The notes below the pieces were generated by a model. It saw only the letters and a program-made list of their open reading frames with translations. It was not told where the DNA came from and made no database searches. A stretch of 10,278 bases of DNA, taken from contig JABANP010000962.1 in the NCBI GenBank assembly GCA_013115135.1, positions 1-10,278 of the forward strand, given 5' to 3'. The number at the start of each line of letters is the position of its first letter. The first letter of the stretch is position 1. Position numbers and translations under genes: made by a program. Source of the stretch: Perkinsus olseni. Taxonomy: Eukaryota > Perkinsozoa > Perkinsida > Perkinsidae. Positions 1 to 6,690 of this stretch are shown here, in pieces.

Positions 1-161
1 AAGTATGGGCTTCGGCTTTTCAAGGCACAAGTGTACCTTCCACCACAATGGCAACTTCATCGGTTATAGTATTGATACCATATTTCAAACAGACTCTACT
101 CACTTCAAGGTTTGGATTCCCACCTATGGCTCTTGTAATTTTGTAATACAAAGGACATGGA

Positions 162-181
162 TAGGTGGCACCTATTAGGTG
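162..181. repeat. tripartite alternating palindrome module 1 (perfect)
   Basis: Arms TAGGTG-g-CACCTA-t-TAGGTG, a perfect 6-1-6-1-6 structure. Outer bases a161 and c182 are complementary to the spacers t175 and g168, so two overlapping 15-bp palindromes are formed (161-175 and 168-182). Implied 8-bp target: ATAGGTGC. Confidence 0.9.
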
Positions 182-201
182 CGGAGCGGCTCCACCGGAG
201 C
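182..201. repeat. tripartite module 2 (one mismatch), abutting module 1
   Basis: Arms CGGAGC-g-GCTCCA-c-CGGAGC. The two outer hexamers are identical at a 14-bp offset and the middle arm has one mismatch. It starts on the base after module 1 ends, so the two footprints are contiguous. Outer bases g181 and c202 complement the spacers c195 and g188. Confidence 0.85.
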
Positions 202-438
202 CACGGTACAAAGTTTGTATGCTTTCCAGCGGGTCCTCTCTACGAGACGGAACACTACTTGCTACTTGCTGAGACGGCATCGATAGGAGTTGCTACCAGC
301 TGTAACAACTATACGCAGTGGAGCGGGATAGGAAGAATATTAATCTAGTCTAGTTTTATGTATGGAATATAGCTACATAGATAATCGATTACTTAAGCGG
401 AAATAAATGGGTAACACAATGGATGTCTCCAAGGATTA

Positions 439-1130
439 TTGGGGACACGGGATACAGCAGACACAGAGAGGGTTCATATTGTGGACTGCGGTTTCTCCCA
501 CAGACGAGGCCGGCTCATCAACGGTATCCAACTTATATTTTCCTTCTCCCTCGTACTGCAGTGGTGGCTGACGACCATATCTTCCCGCCTATCGACGTCT
601 ATCCGACCTCGCGTACCTCCTGTCATCTATGATGTCTTGGTCTCCGACGCCAGCGTGTCTGCCCTCGCCGCGGTGGTCCTCACGCACTCTTCCGAGGCCT
701 TCCTCTCCCGGCTACCTGTCACAGCCCTTCGTCAAGAGTGGTCGAACATCTTCCCACACTCCCCCCCCCATGCGCCAGCACAGTCTTCTTGGAGATGACT
801 GCCATTGCGCTAGCATTATTTCTACGTACCCAGCTGTGCCCCGTTCTTGAAACCATTCCTGCAATTTGCATTTTCAGCGGAAGCCAAAGTTCTATTGATG
901 TGCTGCATAAAGGTTTCACGACTCATGCAGTACTTGGCCCCCTCTCACATGTGGTCTTAACATCAACAGAATCTACAACTTTGTTCTATCATTTACCTTC
1001 TGCAGCCAACTATTTAGCCTCCCGTCTCTCTTGTCTCTCCCGTGATCATTCGTTCTTTCCCAGCGGTGTTTGTCAAGTTGTCATGAATCCTGCCGACTTC
1101 CATCGGTGGTGTATCCAACATACTTACTAA
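439..1130 (+). pseudogene. RNase H domain remnant of the retroelement
   Basis: The first part (frame of position 439, to about 798) has LQWWLTTISS then VSDASVSALAAVVLT, the first strand of an RNase H fold with its aspartate. Near 765-770 a run of C residues coincides with a frame change. The second part (frame of 738-1130) carries FLEMTAIALAL with the catalytic glutamate, then IFSGSQSSIDVL, where the usual aspartate of the DS motif is glycine. It ends with HLPSAANYLASRLSCLSRD, matching the H-P-x-x-x-N-x-x-A-D-x-L-S-R signature but with serine in place of the last aspartate. Two of the four metal-binding acids are therefore lost. These identifications rest on motif reading only. Confidence 0.6.
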
Positions 1131-1228
1131 CACATTTCCCATATACCGTTACATCTCCCAAGTTCAACTAAAGTATTTGAAAGCTCTCGTATAAGTTACC
1201 TGCAGGTATCTTCTCCTCTCTTATGCCC

Positions 1229-1248
1229 CACCCAGTGGGTGGTACCCA
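1229..1248. repeat. tripartite module 3 (one mismatch)
   Basis: Arms CACCCA-g-TGGGTG-g-TACCCA, one mismatch in the last arm. It includes the 15-bp perfect palindrome 1228-1242. It lies in the linker between the RNase H and recombinase frames of the dead retroelement. Confidence 0.75.
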
Positions 1249-1946
1249 GGAGACATCCATCAAACTTTATGTCAATGGAAAGCTACTCAACCTCCCAGTG
1301 GCTCAGCCGGCGAGATATCAGGCAAGCAGCGACTACAGCAGGCTTCTCTCCGACCTTCTTCTCAGCGACAATATGCGGTCTCTGTCAAATACTACCTCAC
1401 CATCACGACCTTCCCCGCAACTGCAGACCGCCTTCAAACATATATGAGATATCTCCGCGATCCAGGCTTCCCCGCCAAGACCATTCGGAAGTACATCTCG
1501 GCAATACACTCAAGACATAGTTTACGTGGTTTCGCCAAGCTTTGTGTTACTGAATAAGATTCTGTGCGGCGAGCTCTACATGGTATCGACAAGACAGCTA
1601 AACGAGACGGCGGCCCCAAACAAGCTACACCAATATCTCATGCCGCCCTCCAAGCTCTGATAGCTTTACACGCTGTCCCTAAGTCGACAAAGGCTTCCCT
1701 CCGCGGTATAACTCTCTGTATGACGGGCTTGGTCGCCCGCCTTTGCGAAGTCATCAACTTGAAGGCTGACCACATCTCTCCTCTTGAAGCTACTGATTCC
1801 TGCAACTTCGTCACCCGCGTCGAGCTACATGACACCAAAACGACTGATTTGGTTGTCAAGGAAGTCGCCTGCCCGTACATCAGGAGTCCCAAGTCTGAGA
1901 CCAAGTCAAGACTTGAAGCCTTGTCCCGCTCCCTTCTGTGTCGCAC

Positions 1947-1992
1947 AGCTGTCCCAACGCTCACTGCTATCGAGCAACCGAGCACAGCAACG
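1947..1992 (+). repeat. 46-bp direct repeat, copy 1
   Basis: Matches 2285-2330 at 42 of 46 positions with no gap, in the same orientation. It lies in the tail of the recombinase remnant. DIRS-type elements have split or internal repeats, but I cannot show that this is one. Confidence 0.8.
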
Positions 1993-2284
1993 ATAATCGT
2001 TCAATTTATTGGACTTCGTCAAACAGGGCGCGCGCAGGTTGCAAGTGTGCACACGTACAGACTACCACAACATTAGCTAAACCCAAAAACGAGCCGTTAC
2101 TGTACACGATCAATGGTAGGGGTCAGCAAAGGGGGTGATGTGGTTCAGTAATACAGCTCGAACCCACCCTCGCCGCCGTACTACGCCAGATTCGTGTTGC
2201 TCCACAGGCATTCCTTTCCGGACTGCGACACCTAGGGGAGGGGGACATCCCTTCAATACACAGACGCCGTTGTCCCTCGACATT

Positions 2285-2330
2285 AGCTGTCCCAACGCCC
2301 ACTACTGTCGAGCAACCGAGCACAGCGACG
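2285..2330 (+). repeat. 46-bp direct repeat, copy 2
   Basis: Second copy of the repeat at 1947-1992, 338 bp downstream, differing by four substitutions. It may mark the 3' edge of the retroelement. Confidence 0.8.
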
Positions 2331-2389
2331 TTTGACGGGCAGTTACACGACAGTCATTCGAGAACTAATTGAGTTCAACGAGGCTGTGA

Positions 2390-2409
2390 TCGTAACTTAC
2401 GACTCGTAA
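2390..2409. repeat. tripartite module 4 (perfect)
   Basis: Arms TCGTAA-c-TTACGA-c-TCGTAA. It contains the 19-bp perfect palindrome 2394-2412. Its third arm overlaps the first unit of the 17-bp tandem array, so the module lies exactly at the array boundary. Confidence 0.9.
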
Positions 2410-2506
2410 GTTCCAGCCTTTCGTAAGTTCCAGCCTTTCGTAAGTTTCAGTCTATCGTAAGTTCTAGCCTAGCGTAAGTTCTAGCCTAGCGTAGGTTCTG
2501 GCCTAG
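2405..2506 (+). repeat. 17-bp tandem array, six units
   Basis: Six consecutive 17-bp units beginning CGTAAGTT, at 2405, 2422, 2439, 2456, 2473 and 2490. Units 1 and 2 are identical and units 4 and 5 are identical; the others diverge gradually, and a degraded CGTAG follows at 2507. Each unit has the form CGTAAGTTCYAGCCTWK. Minisatellite-like; no coding or regulatory role is evident. Confidence 0.95.
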
Positions 2507-2934
2507 CGTAGTGCCTCTAGTACTGAACTGGTTGGCGGCTGTCGCGTAGCGTGTACTCGTCTTTAGTGCAGGCATCTGCACTATAGAGACAACATAGTGA
2601 CGACTGTAGTATACGCTATGTAACAGCTACAGCCAGGTTGAGTACTATTCAGCGGTCAGACTATCACCGCTACACTTACCTTCACTGCTGCTGCGTATCA
2701 CTAGCCTCAGATAACCATCTGACCTTACTATGCGCTTTGCACTCGCACGCATGAATATACGTGCTACACTAAGCTTAGCTCAGTGATCTGCCAATCACAT
2801 TATTGCATAGCTCCCATCCAGTCCAATTTTACCTCTCTTTGAGCCCCGTCTCAAATGACCACACTGTACCGAGTTATAGTGCACATCGTGCACTCGCGTG
2901 CAAGAGTATACGTGCTATCTAACGCCACACATGA
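2507..2934. other. intergenic DNA with short repeats, no gene
   Basis: No open frame with protein-like composition. It holds an 8-bp-arm, 4-base-loop hairpin at 2564-2583, a 7-bp-arm hairpin at 2878-2894 (3-base loop), and two 30-bp related segments at 2737-2766 and 2888-2917 (25 of 30 identical, core GTATACGTGCTA or ATATACGTGCTA). It lies upstream of the secreted-protein gene and may include its promoter, but I see no recognisable core element. Confidence 0.6.
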
Positions 2935-2969
2935 CGCTATACAGTATAGCGAAGTATAGCCTATACTTC
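2935..2969. repeat. two joined single-base-centre palindromes
   Basis: A perfect 17-bp palindrome (2935-2951, centre a2943) shares its last base with a perfect 19-bp palindrome (2951-2969, centre c2960). Both are built on the same hexamer: CTATAC-a-GTATAG, four bases CGAA, then GTATAG-c-CTATAC. The whole is mirror-symmetric. It lies about 100 bp before the start codon of the secreted-protein gene. It could be a regulatory inverted repeat or a variant of the footprint family described for this window. Confidence 0.9.
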
Positions 2970-3069
2970 ACATTATCCCTTAGCGCTGTACTCAGTTATG
3001 AGGTGTATTATCGCTAGCCAGCGAAGAGATTCTCAGTTACCCCTTTAAGGTTTCCACGAATCCTCAAAG

Positions 3070-3969
3070 ATGCTCGTCGGTTGGTCCGTCGTCCTTCTAG
3101 CTCTCCTTCCGCTCGCCGGAGCAATCGTAAACAGCCTCGATAACTTCCCGGGGCGCCTCCCGTCTGCTAATATCAATGATTGGGAGGTGACACCAGAGCT
3201 GATCAATGCCTTGAAGACGCTAGAAGCCTACTTTGTTAAAATGGATGAGAAGCGAGTTGCCTCGTTCAGCGCTGGCCCCCAGCTAGCATCGATCTCGGCT
3301 GATGGAGGCTTCGCATTCCCACCCAATTGTACCCCACTGGAGAGGCCGGCGAACTACTCCTACTGTTTCCACGGCAATCGCACTCAAAATGGCAAGGACA
3401 AGACTGTTGTCGCCGTAGTCGACTTCTTCGATATCAACGACCCCAAGGACAACACCGTTATCGGCCTCACAGCTGAGTTCGAGGGGAACGACGCTCAAGA
3501 CCTAGAGGCTCACGCGGGCGGCGAAGCAGAGCTGATGATGGTTGGCAACAAGTCGTACGCCGGGGCAGCCGTCTATCTGAAGACCTACGACGTCGACGAG
3601 CCGCGTAAACCCGGTATGCTTGGTACCTTGCAGAACAGCTTTGTGGCCGAGCCTCACATAAAGTTCTACGCCTTCAATTATGAGATCTTGGACATAGAGA
3701 ATGGTCCAGTGGAAACTAGCTACGTTTATGCCAAGAAACCTGTGGATGTCGGCTTCAACGTAGCGGCGGAAATCTCGAGACCTGTGCAGTTCGGAAGCGT
3801 TGCTGCTTCTCTACAGTTAACTCTGAATAGCGTCAAGGGCAACGACAGCAGATGGTCTCTCAGAGGAGGTGGCAAGGTGACTTTCGGCATCCCTCCCTTG
3901 CTCAACTTGAACATCCCCATTAACTACATAAAGGAGGACATAGAGATCCCCCAAGGTCCTACCATGTAA
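3070..3969 (+). CDS. secreted protein of unknown function, 299 aa
   Basis: One uninterrupted exon with an even, coding-like codon pattern. Residues 1-18 are a classic signal peptide: a short N-terminus, a hydrophobic core VVLLALLPLAGA, and likely cleavage after AGA. The mature part has no other membrane segment, so it is probably exported or soluble in the secretory pathway. Sequons for N-glycosylation lie at N86 (followed by CTP, so weak), N95, N103, N160 and N258. Only two cysteines are present (C87 and C99), close enough to form one disulfide. The C-terminal third (about 215-290) is rich in alternating hydrophobic residues, suggesting beta strands. The ATG at 3070 is chosen because the signal peptide starts there. 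I do not recognise the family. No footprint module lies inside it, unlike the dead elements on either side. Confidence 0.85.
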   Translation: MLVGWSVVLLALLPLAGAIVNSLDNFPGRLPSANINDWEVTPELINALKTLEAYFVKMDEKRVASFSAGPQLASISADGGFAFPPNCTPLERPANYSYCFHGNRTQNGKDKTVVAVVDFFDINDPKDNTVIGLTAEFEGNDAQDLEAHAGGEAELMMVGNKSYAGAAVYLKTYDVDEPRKPGMLGTLQNSFVAEPHIKFYAFNYEILDIENGPVETSYVYAKKPVDVGFNVAAEISRPVQFGSVAASLQLTLNSVKGNDSRWSLRGGGKVTFGIPPLLNLNIPINYIKEDIEIPQGPTM

Positions 3970-4399
3970 CTATTCATTATGAACAGTGGGGAGTATCAAC
4001 GAGGATTTGTATCACCCTCAGCGGTTCGCACGGGTCGAGCGACTAGTGTAAACGCTGATTCATACATCATCGGGTGTCACGATCCGGGATGCGACTATGG
4101 TTTGATGGATGCTCGATGAAGTGCTGAGCATCACCTGTGTACCCGTTCATCTCGTTGTACTAACTACTCTTGTGTGCATTAATGGCACGCGTGATTCGCT
4201 CGGGCCGAGCTATGGCCAGTCTCGCATCCGTACGTATACCAGTTTTTAGTAAAAGTAGTCCTAGTAATCGTCGTGCCTGGTAGTTAGGCATTTTCAGATA
4301 CGCAGCGTCTTCTGGGAGTCGCGTTCAGGCGGGGCCAGATCAAACAGTGAGCATTCTAGTAGTATGTCGTTGCACGCATCGAATCCACCAACCAATTTT
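3970..4399. other. intergenic DNA downstream of the secreted-protein gene
   Basis: No coding signal seen on either strand. It contains a 7-bp-arm hairpin with an 11-base loop (4108-4132) and a 13-bp single-base-centre palindrome GCTCGG-g-CCGAGC at 4198-4210. No clear polyadenylation signal was found after the TAA at 3967-3969. Confidence 0.5.
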
Positions 4400-4419
4400 T
4401 CGCATTATGTGACTCGCAT
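4400..4419. repeat. tripartite module 19 (one mismatch)
   Basis: Arms TCGCAT-t-ATGTGA-c-TCGCAT. The outer hexamers are identical at 14-bp offset and the middle arm has one mismatch. It is intergenic. Confidence 0.75.
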
Positions 4420-4560
4420 AACTTGCCCGTTCGAGACGATGCAAGTCGGTCACTCTCACAGGTTGTCTTGCACTCATCGAGCACACAGAGTGTGGGGTCA
4501 CCGAGACTAGGCGAGCACTCCTTTTCTGCTCAGCCCTGTTGTGTCGAGAAATCGTGAGCT

Positions 4561-4580
4561 TGCGGACTCCGCAATGCGGA
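4561..4580. repeat. tripartite module 5 (perfect)
   Basis: Arms TGCGGA-c-TCCGCA-a-TGCGGA. Both outer bases (t4560, g4581) complement the spacers. Implied 8-bp target: TTGCGGAG. Confidence 0.9.
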
Positions 4581-4599
4581 GCTCGCCTTACCCGCAGCG

Positions 4600-4619
4600 A
4601 CTAGGTTCTAGTCACTAGG
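4600..4619. repeat. tripartite module 6 (one mismatch)
   Basis: Arms ACTAGG-t-TCTAGT-c-ACTAGG. The outer hexamers are identical and the middle arm differs at one base. It lies 19 bp after module 5. Confidence 0.8.
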
Positions 4620-4667
4620 GCAAGCGTATAAGGCAGCGAATAAGCTCTGTGAACTCGTGTGAAACAT

Positions 4668-4684
4668 AGTTATCAATGATAACT
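4668..4684. repeat. 17-bp perfect palindrome abutting module 7
   Basis: AGTTATCA-a-TGATAACT, 8-bp arms and a one-base centre. It is followed directly by the 19-bp palindrome 4685-4703 (9-bp arms, centre c4694), which is part of module 7. Confidence 0.9.
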
Positions 4685-4687
4685 GGG

Positions 4688-4707
4688 CCACGGCCCGTGG
4701 CCCACGG
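4688..4707. repeat. tripartite module 7 (perfect)
   Basis: Arms CCACGG-c-CCGTGG-c-CCACGG. The left-hand palindrome extends to 4685-4703. Outer base g4687 complements spacer c4701. Confidence 0.9.
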
Positions 4708-4822
4708 CACGTTCCGCCGGCAAACTTTCCCCGCCACTTTCGACGGGATTCCAACCCTGGCCACAGGGTGGAGAGTAGATCTGGCAACCGGTCAGCCAAG
4801 ATTTCCATCGCGGAAAGGGTGG

Positions 4823-4842
4823 GTTGTTAAACAACCGCTGTT
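4823..4842. repeat. tripartite module 8 (one mismatch)
   Basis: Arms GTTGTT-a-AACAAC-c-GCTGTT. It contains the 15-bp perfect palindrome 4822-4836. Both outer bases complement the spacers. Confidence 0.8.
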
Positions 4843-4926
4843 TCAAACTTGTTTGCTCGCACAGCTTCCACAGGAGAGCCATGTGTATCTAACTGTACTT
4901 GCCCATGAATACACGTCTACAGGAAC

Positions 4927-4946
4927 TCGTGGTCCACAAATTGTGG
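4927..4946. repeat. tripartite module 9 (one mismatch)
   Basis: Arms TCGTGG-t-CCACAA-a-TTGTGG. It contains the 15-bp perfect palindrome 4933-4947. Confidence 0.75.
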
Positions 4947-5186
4947 AGCCCCAAGTTATGATTTCTCTTACGCGGCTCCCTTTCTCCCCGGCGTTGGGGC
5001 GTGGGCCGGAGGACCGCGCGAGGCGCGCCATGTCTTCGGCCAATATGATGGAGCAGCTCCGGCATCACAGAGAGGAACCACACGACGTCGCCAGGGTGGG
5101 CGGGAGGTTATTTAGAGAATAAAACAAACTGACTCTTGATGATGACACGTCCTACTCACTCCAACTCTCCAACCGAATCACTCACT

Positions 5187-5490
5187 AGCTCTATCACAAA
5201 GCCAATGTCCCATCGCGCGCCGGGCGTCTTCCCGAGTAAACTGGCCCAACGAGTTGACCTCAATCGGTTCGGGGAATCGTATGGTTGAGCTGGACGGAGT
5301 CCCACTGTGCAGAATGAAACTGTAACAATTGAAGCTGTACGCCTCAGACTTTGAGGCTCAAAGTCGTACTGACTAGTACTGCACGGAATGGAGATGTTCG
5401 AATTGACTCGAGACGAAACTGTACGACTCCACGTGAGACCAAAGTAGTCTAAGCACGTATAAGTTGGGTACCAGATTGGTGCCGTATGAG
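5187..5490 (-). pseudogene. possible continuation of LINE ORF2 after the EEP domain
   Basis: Dropping 14 bp at module 11 (5484-5503) removes the TGA that ends the preceding frame and joins it to APIWYPTYTCLDYFGLTWS. Dropping 14 bp at module 10 (5343-5362) then gives YDFEAYSFNCYSFILHSG and IEVNSLGQFTREDARRAMG, ending at a TGA near 5187. Composition is protein-like, but no LINE linker or reverse transcriptase motif is identifiable, so assignment to ORF2 is by position only. Confidence 0.4.
5343..5362. repeat. tripartite module 10 (one mismatch)
   Basis: Arms CTCAGA-c-TTTGAG-g-CTCAAA. It contains the 19-bp perfect palindrome 5347-5365. Both outer bases complement the spacers. Confidence 0.8.
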
Positions 5491-5503
5491 TCATACGGTA
5501 TGA
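5484..5503. repeat. tripartite module 11 (perfect)
   Basis: Arms GTATGA-g-TCATAC-g-GTATGA. Two overlapping perfect palindromes (5482-5498 and 5490-5504). Both outer bases complement the spacers; implied 8-bp target CGTATGAC. It creates the TGA that closes the minus-strand LINE frame. Confidence 0.9.
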
Positions 5504-5622
5504 CAACCACCCCGCCTGACACGGCATCGGCCATCCCGCGTGACCGCAGTTCTTGAGGAGTAACACTCCAGTTCTTGGTCGCAGGCTGACTCAGATGGAC
5601 CACACTGCCTTGCGAGTCCTAT

Positions 5623-5642
5623 GCTCACAGTGAACAGTTCAA
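5623..5642. repeat. tripartite module 16 (degenerate)
   Basis: Arms GCTCAC-a-GTGAAC-a-GTTCAA. Each outer arm has one mismatch to the middle arm. It lies directly before the 57-bp inverted repeat, which has the related core GTTCACTGTGAAC. Confidence 0.5.
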
Positions 5643-5644
5643 GA

Positions 5645-5701
5645 GGGTGTAACCGAAACACAATCAGTTCACTGTGAACTGGTTGTGCTTCAGTTACACC
5701 C
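5645..5701. repeat. 57-bp inverted repeat, 27-bp arms
   Basis: Arms 5645-5671 and 5675-5701 pair at 24 of 27 positions around the three-base centre CTG. All three differences are transitions. It sits in the ORF2 remnant and could form a long hairpin. It is not the 6-1-6-1-6 type; it may be a longer fold-back duplication that has begun to diverge. Confidence 0.9.
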
Positions 5702-5909
5702 ATGCATGGCTGAATACCTTCCTGGGTGAGGGAAATTGAGCGAGCAGACTCAATAGAACTCAGACTCAGTGGAGCCCAGACGTTCTCCAGGACCGGCTTA
5801 TCGCCGAAGCAAAGTCAAAATTGAGGTCCTCCTTCCACACGAAAACGGCGAAACCTGTATCGAGTCACTGCCCTCCACCTCAGCAAATGAAGGTTTATTA
5901 TGAAACCCT

Positions 5910-5929
5910 CTCTAAATAAGAGACTCTAA
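5910..5929. repeat. tripartite module 18 (one mismatch)
   Basis: Arms CTCTAA-a-TAAGAG-a-CTCTAA. The outer hexamers are identical, and both outer bases complement the spacers. Without its 14 bp the EEP frame reads FFIREGFIINLH. Confidence 0.8.
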
Positions 5930-6109
5930 TAAAGAATGTCTCGACTATTCTCCCCAATCTCCTTGAACAAGGGCTCGAGCGCTGCGCGTAACGAGGGTCC
6001 CATAGAGGGTGTGAGCCGTTGCTATCCCCAACAGCGAGCACAGAGTGTTCTCTCAGTGCAGCTAACTGCTCGAGGATGGCCCCGTTTTCAGACTCATGCC
6101 TCGCCAGGG

Positions 6110-6129
6110 CTAGATGATCTAGCTTAGAT
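6110..6129. repeat. tripartite module 12 (one mismatch)
   Basis: Arms CTAGAT-g-ATCTAG-c-TTAGAT. It contains the 15-bp perfect palindrome 6109-6123. Both outer bases complement the spacers. It places a TAG in the EEP frame. Confidence 0.85.
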
Positions 6130-6569
6130 CTGTGTCGTACACTACTACAGTAAGATTGCTATGGGATCATCTACTCAAATAGACTCAATTCCTATGGTCC
6201 CTACGTACAAGTAAACATGTGTCACAATCCTCCTGATTGAATCTGATCCGTAGTCCATCAGGTCCATCCGATGGTCCATCAGGCTGATTCCGTAATGTGT
6301 CATATCCAGACACGGTACACGACCTCGGAGGTTCTGATATCATTATAAAATCGGGATGCCTGTAAACAGACATGATATGACTCATCATAATCTCATTGGA
6401 CTTTCTACAATTCAACTGCAGAAAAGACAGGGTCATAGCTCGTCAAAGACTCCACCAACAGGTGGAACACTCCCATCACCATAGTCTGTCATGTTACAAT
6501 TCTGCCTCAGAACTATGCGTTTTTCCTCGCACACAGCGCCCAAGAAGGCGTTGTGGCCAACTGTCTTGC

Positions 6570-6589
6570 ATAACGTCGTTATGATAACG
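6570..6589. repeat. tripartite module 13 (perfect)
   Basis: Arms ATAACG-t-CGTTAT-g-ATAACG. Overlapping perfect palindromes 6569-6583 and 6576-6590. Both outer bases complement the spacers; implied 8-bp target CATAACGA. It creates the TAA in LINE ORF1. Confidence 0.92.
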
Positions 6590-6647
6590 AGCATCTGCAG
6601 CCTCCGATATCAAGTCGACTTCCCTTATGAGGACAGTTCCTCATGAT

Positions 6648-6667
6648 GTGATTGAATCACAGTGGTT
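6648..6667. repeat. tripartite module 14 (one mismatch)
   Basis: Arms GTGATT-g-AATCAC-a-GTGGTT. It contains the 15-bp perfect palindrome 6647-6661; both outer bases complement the spacers. It is three bases from module 15. Confidence 0.85.
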
Positions 6668-6670
6668 CTC

Positions 6671-6690
6671 TCCACATTGTGGAGTCCACA
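6671..6690. repeat. tripartite module 15 (perfect)
   Basis: Arms TCCACA-t-TGTGGA-g-TCCACA. It interrupts a zinc knuckle of LINE ORF1 just after CFLCG. Confidence 0.9.

Larger units (their letters stand above)
20..280 (-). pseudogene. possible coding remnant, function unknown
   Basis: An 86-codon minus-strand reading frame, open from 280 to 20. Its 3' two-thirds (about 20-160) has protein-like composition, with segments such as YYKITRAIGGNPNLEV and TITDEVAIVVEGTLVP ending in TGA. I recognise no family. Two 14-bp palindromic modules (162-181 and 182-201) sit back to back inside it, so the upstream half is probably frame-shifted relative to the original. If both modules are taken out, the frame changes just before the YYKIT segment. 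It could be the tail of a degraded gene or transposon, or chance. Confidence is low because there is no conserved motif. Confidence 0.25.
1201..2076 (+). pseudogene. tyrosine recombinase remnant (retroelement integrase), truncated
   Basis: In the frame of position 1201 an N-terminal core-binding (SAM-like) domain is readable at about 1318-1554: a helix SSQRQYAVSVKYYLTI, then LQTYMRYLRDPGFPAKTIRKY and ISAIHSRHSLRGF. An in-frame TAA lies at 1555-1557. The frame then resumes with VRRALHGIDKTAKR, KQATPIS and the catalytic-domain box MTGLVARLCEVINLKADHI, in which the arginine at 1738-1740 sits three residues before the glutamate as in the family's first catalytic arginine motif. The following VELHDTKTTDLV fits the conserved beta strand with lysine. 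The C-terminal H-x-x-R and tyrosine boxes are not convincingly present, so the enzyme is inactive. The product would have integrated or excised circular retroelement DNA. Confidence 0.65.
439..2330 (+). mobile_element. decayed tyrosine-recombinase retroelement (DIRS-like), RNase H to recombinase
   Basis: The order is an RNase H remnant (439-1130) followed by a tyrosine recombinase remnant (about 1201-2076 or a little beyond), both on the plus strand. RNase H followed by a tyrosine recombinase, with no integrase or LTR, is the layout of DIRS/Ngaro-type retroelements. No reverse transcriptase was recognised upstream of 439, so the 5' part is missing or too decayed to read. Several frame changes, stops and lost catalytic residues show it is dead. 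The outer limits are not defined by any repeat I can see; the 3' limit is placed at the second copy of a 46-bp direct repeat. Assignment to a named family would need a profile search. Confidence 0.65.
4620..5155. other. unassigned stretch, possibly further LINE remnant
   Basis: Frames are open on both strands here (for example 4676-5122 plus, and several short minus frames), but none shows a motif I recognise. It is GC-rich and holds three tripartite modules plus a 17-bp palindrome, so any frame seen today is likely shuffled by 14-bp insertions. It lies where the region after the EEP domain of the minus-strand LINE would fall. Reverse transcriptase motifs such as YADD or FADD were not found. 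Confidence 0.4.
5491..6436 (-). pseudogene. LINE ORF2 start: EEP (APE-type) endonuclease domain, broken
   Basis: ATG at 6436-6434 overlaps the ORF1 stop. The frame opens with SFLQLNCRKSNEIM, then DFIMISEPPRSC carrying the EEP glutamate, and GLRIRFNQEDCDTCLLVRRD. Two TGA stops follow (6187-6185 and 6169-6167), then VVVYDTDL. Module 12 (6110-6129) interrupts; without its 14 bp the frame continues ALARHESENGAILEQLAAL to VLAVGDSNGSHPLWD (GD-x-N at about 6018-6029, the EEP catalytic signature). Module 18 (5910-5929) interrupts again; without it RLGRIVETFFIREGFIINLH reads through. The frame then runs, apart from one TGA, through VLENVWAPLSLSS to 5491. The enzyme would nick target DNA to prime reverse transcription. 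The stops make it inactive. Confidence 0.7.

Noticed and set aside
1434..1985. Minus-strand frames opposite the recombinase
   Set aside because: Shadows of the plus-strand recombinase remnant, without motifs.
2405..2506. CRISPR-like array
   Set aside because: Units are contiguous 17-mers with no spacers.
3283..3920. Minus-strand frames opposite the secreted-protein gene
   Set aside because: Antisense shadows of a clear plus-strand gene with a signal peptide.
4676..5122. 148-residue plus-strand open frame
   Set aside because: Starts inside a palindrome and spans three 14-bp modules; no domain or signal visible. Probably chance in GC-rich DNA.
6240..6290. Repeated GTCCATCAGG words
   Set aside because: They encode a Pro-Asp-Gly-rich segment of the EEP remnant; no larger repeat structure.
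6402..6424. EEP-like start FLQFNCRK on the plus strand as well as FLQLNCRK on the minus strand
   Set aside because: The DNA here is an imperfect 23-bp palindrome, so both strands encode a similar octapeptide. Only the minus strand continues as an EEP domain, so the plus-strand copy is a coincidence.
161..6690. Tripartite modules as binding sites for a regulator
   Set aside because: The hexamers differ at every site, so no single DNA-binding protein could recognise them by sequence; a copying mechanism fits better.
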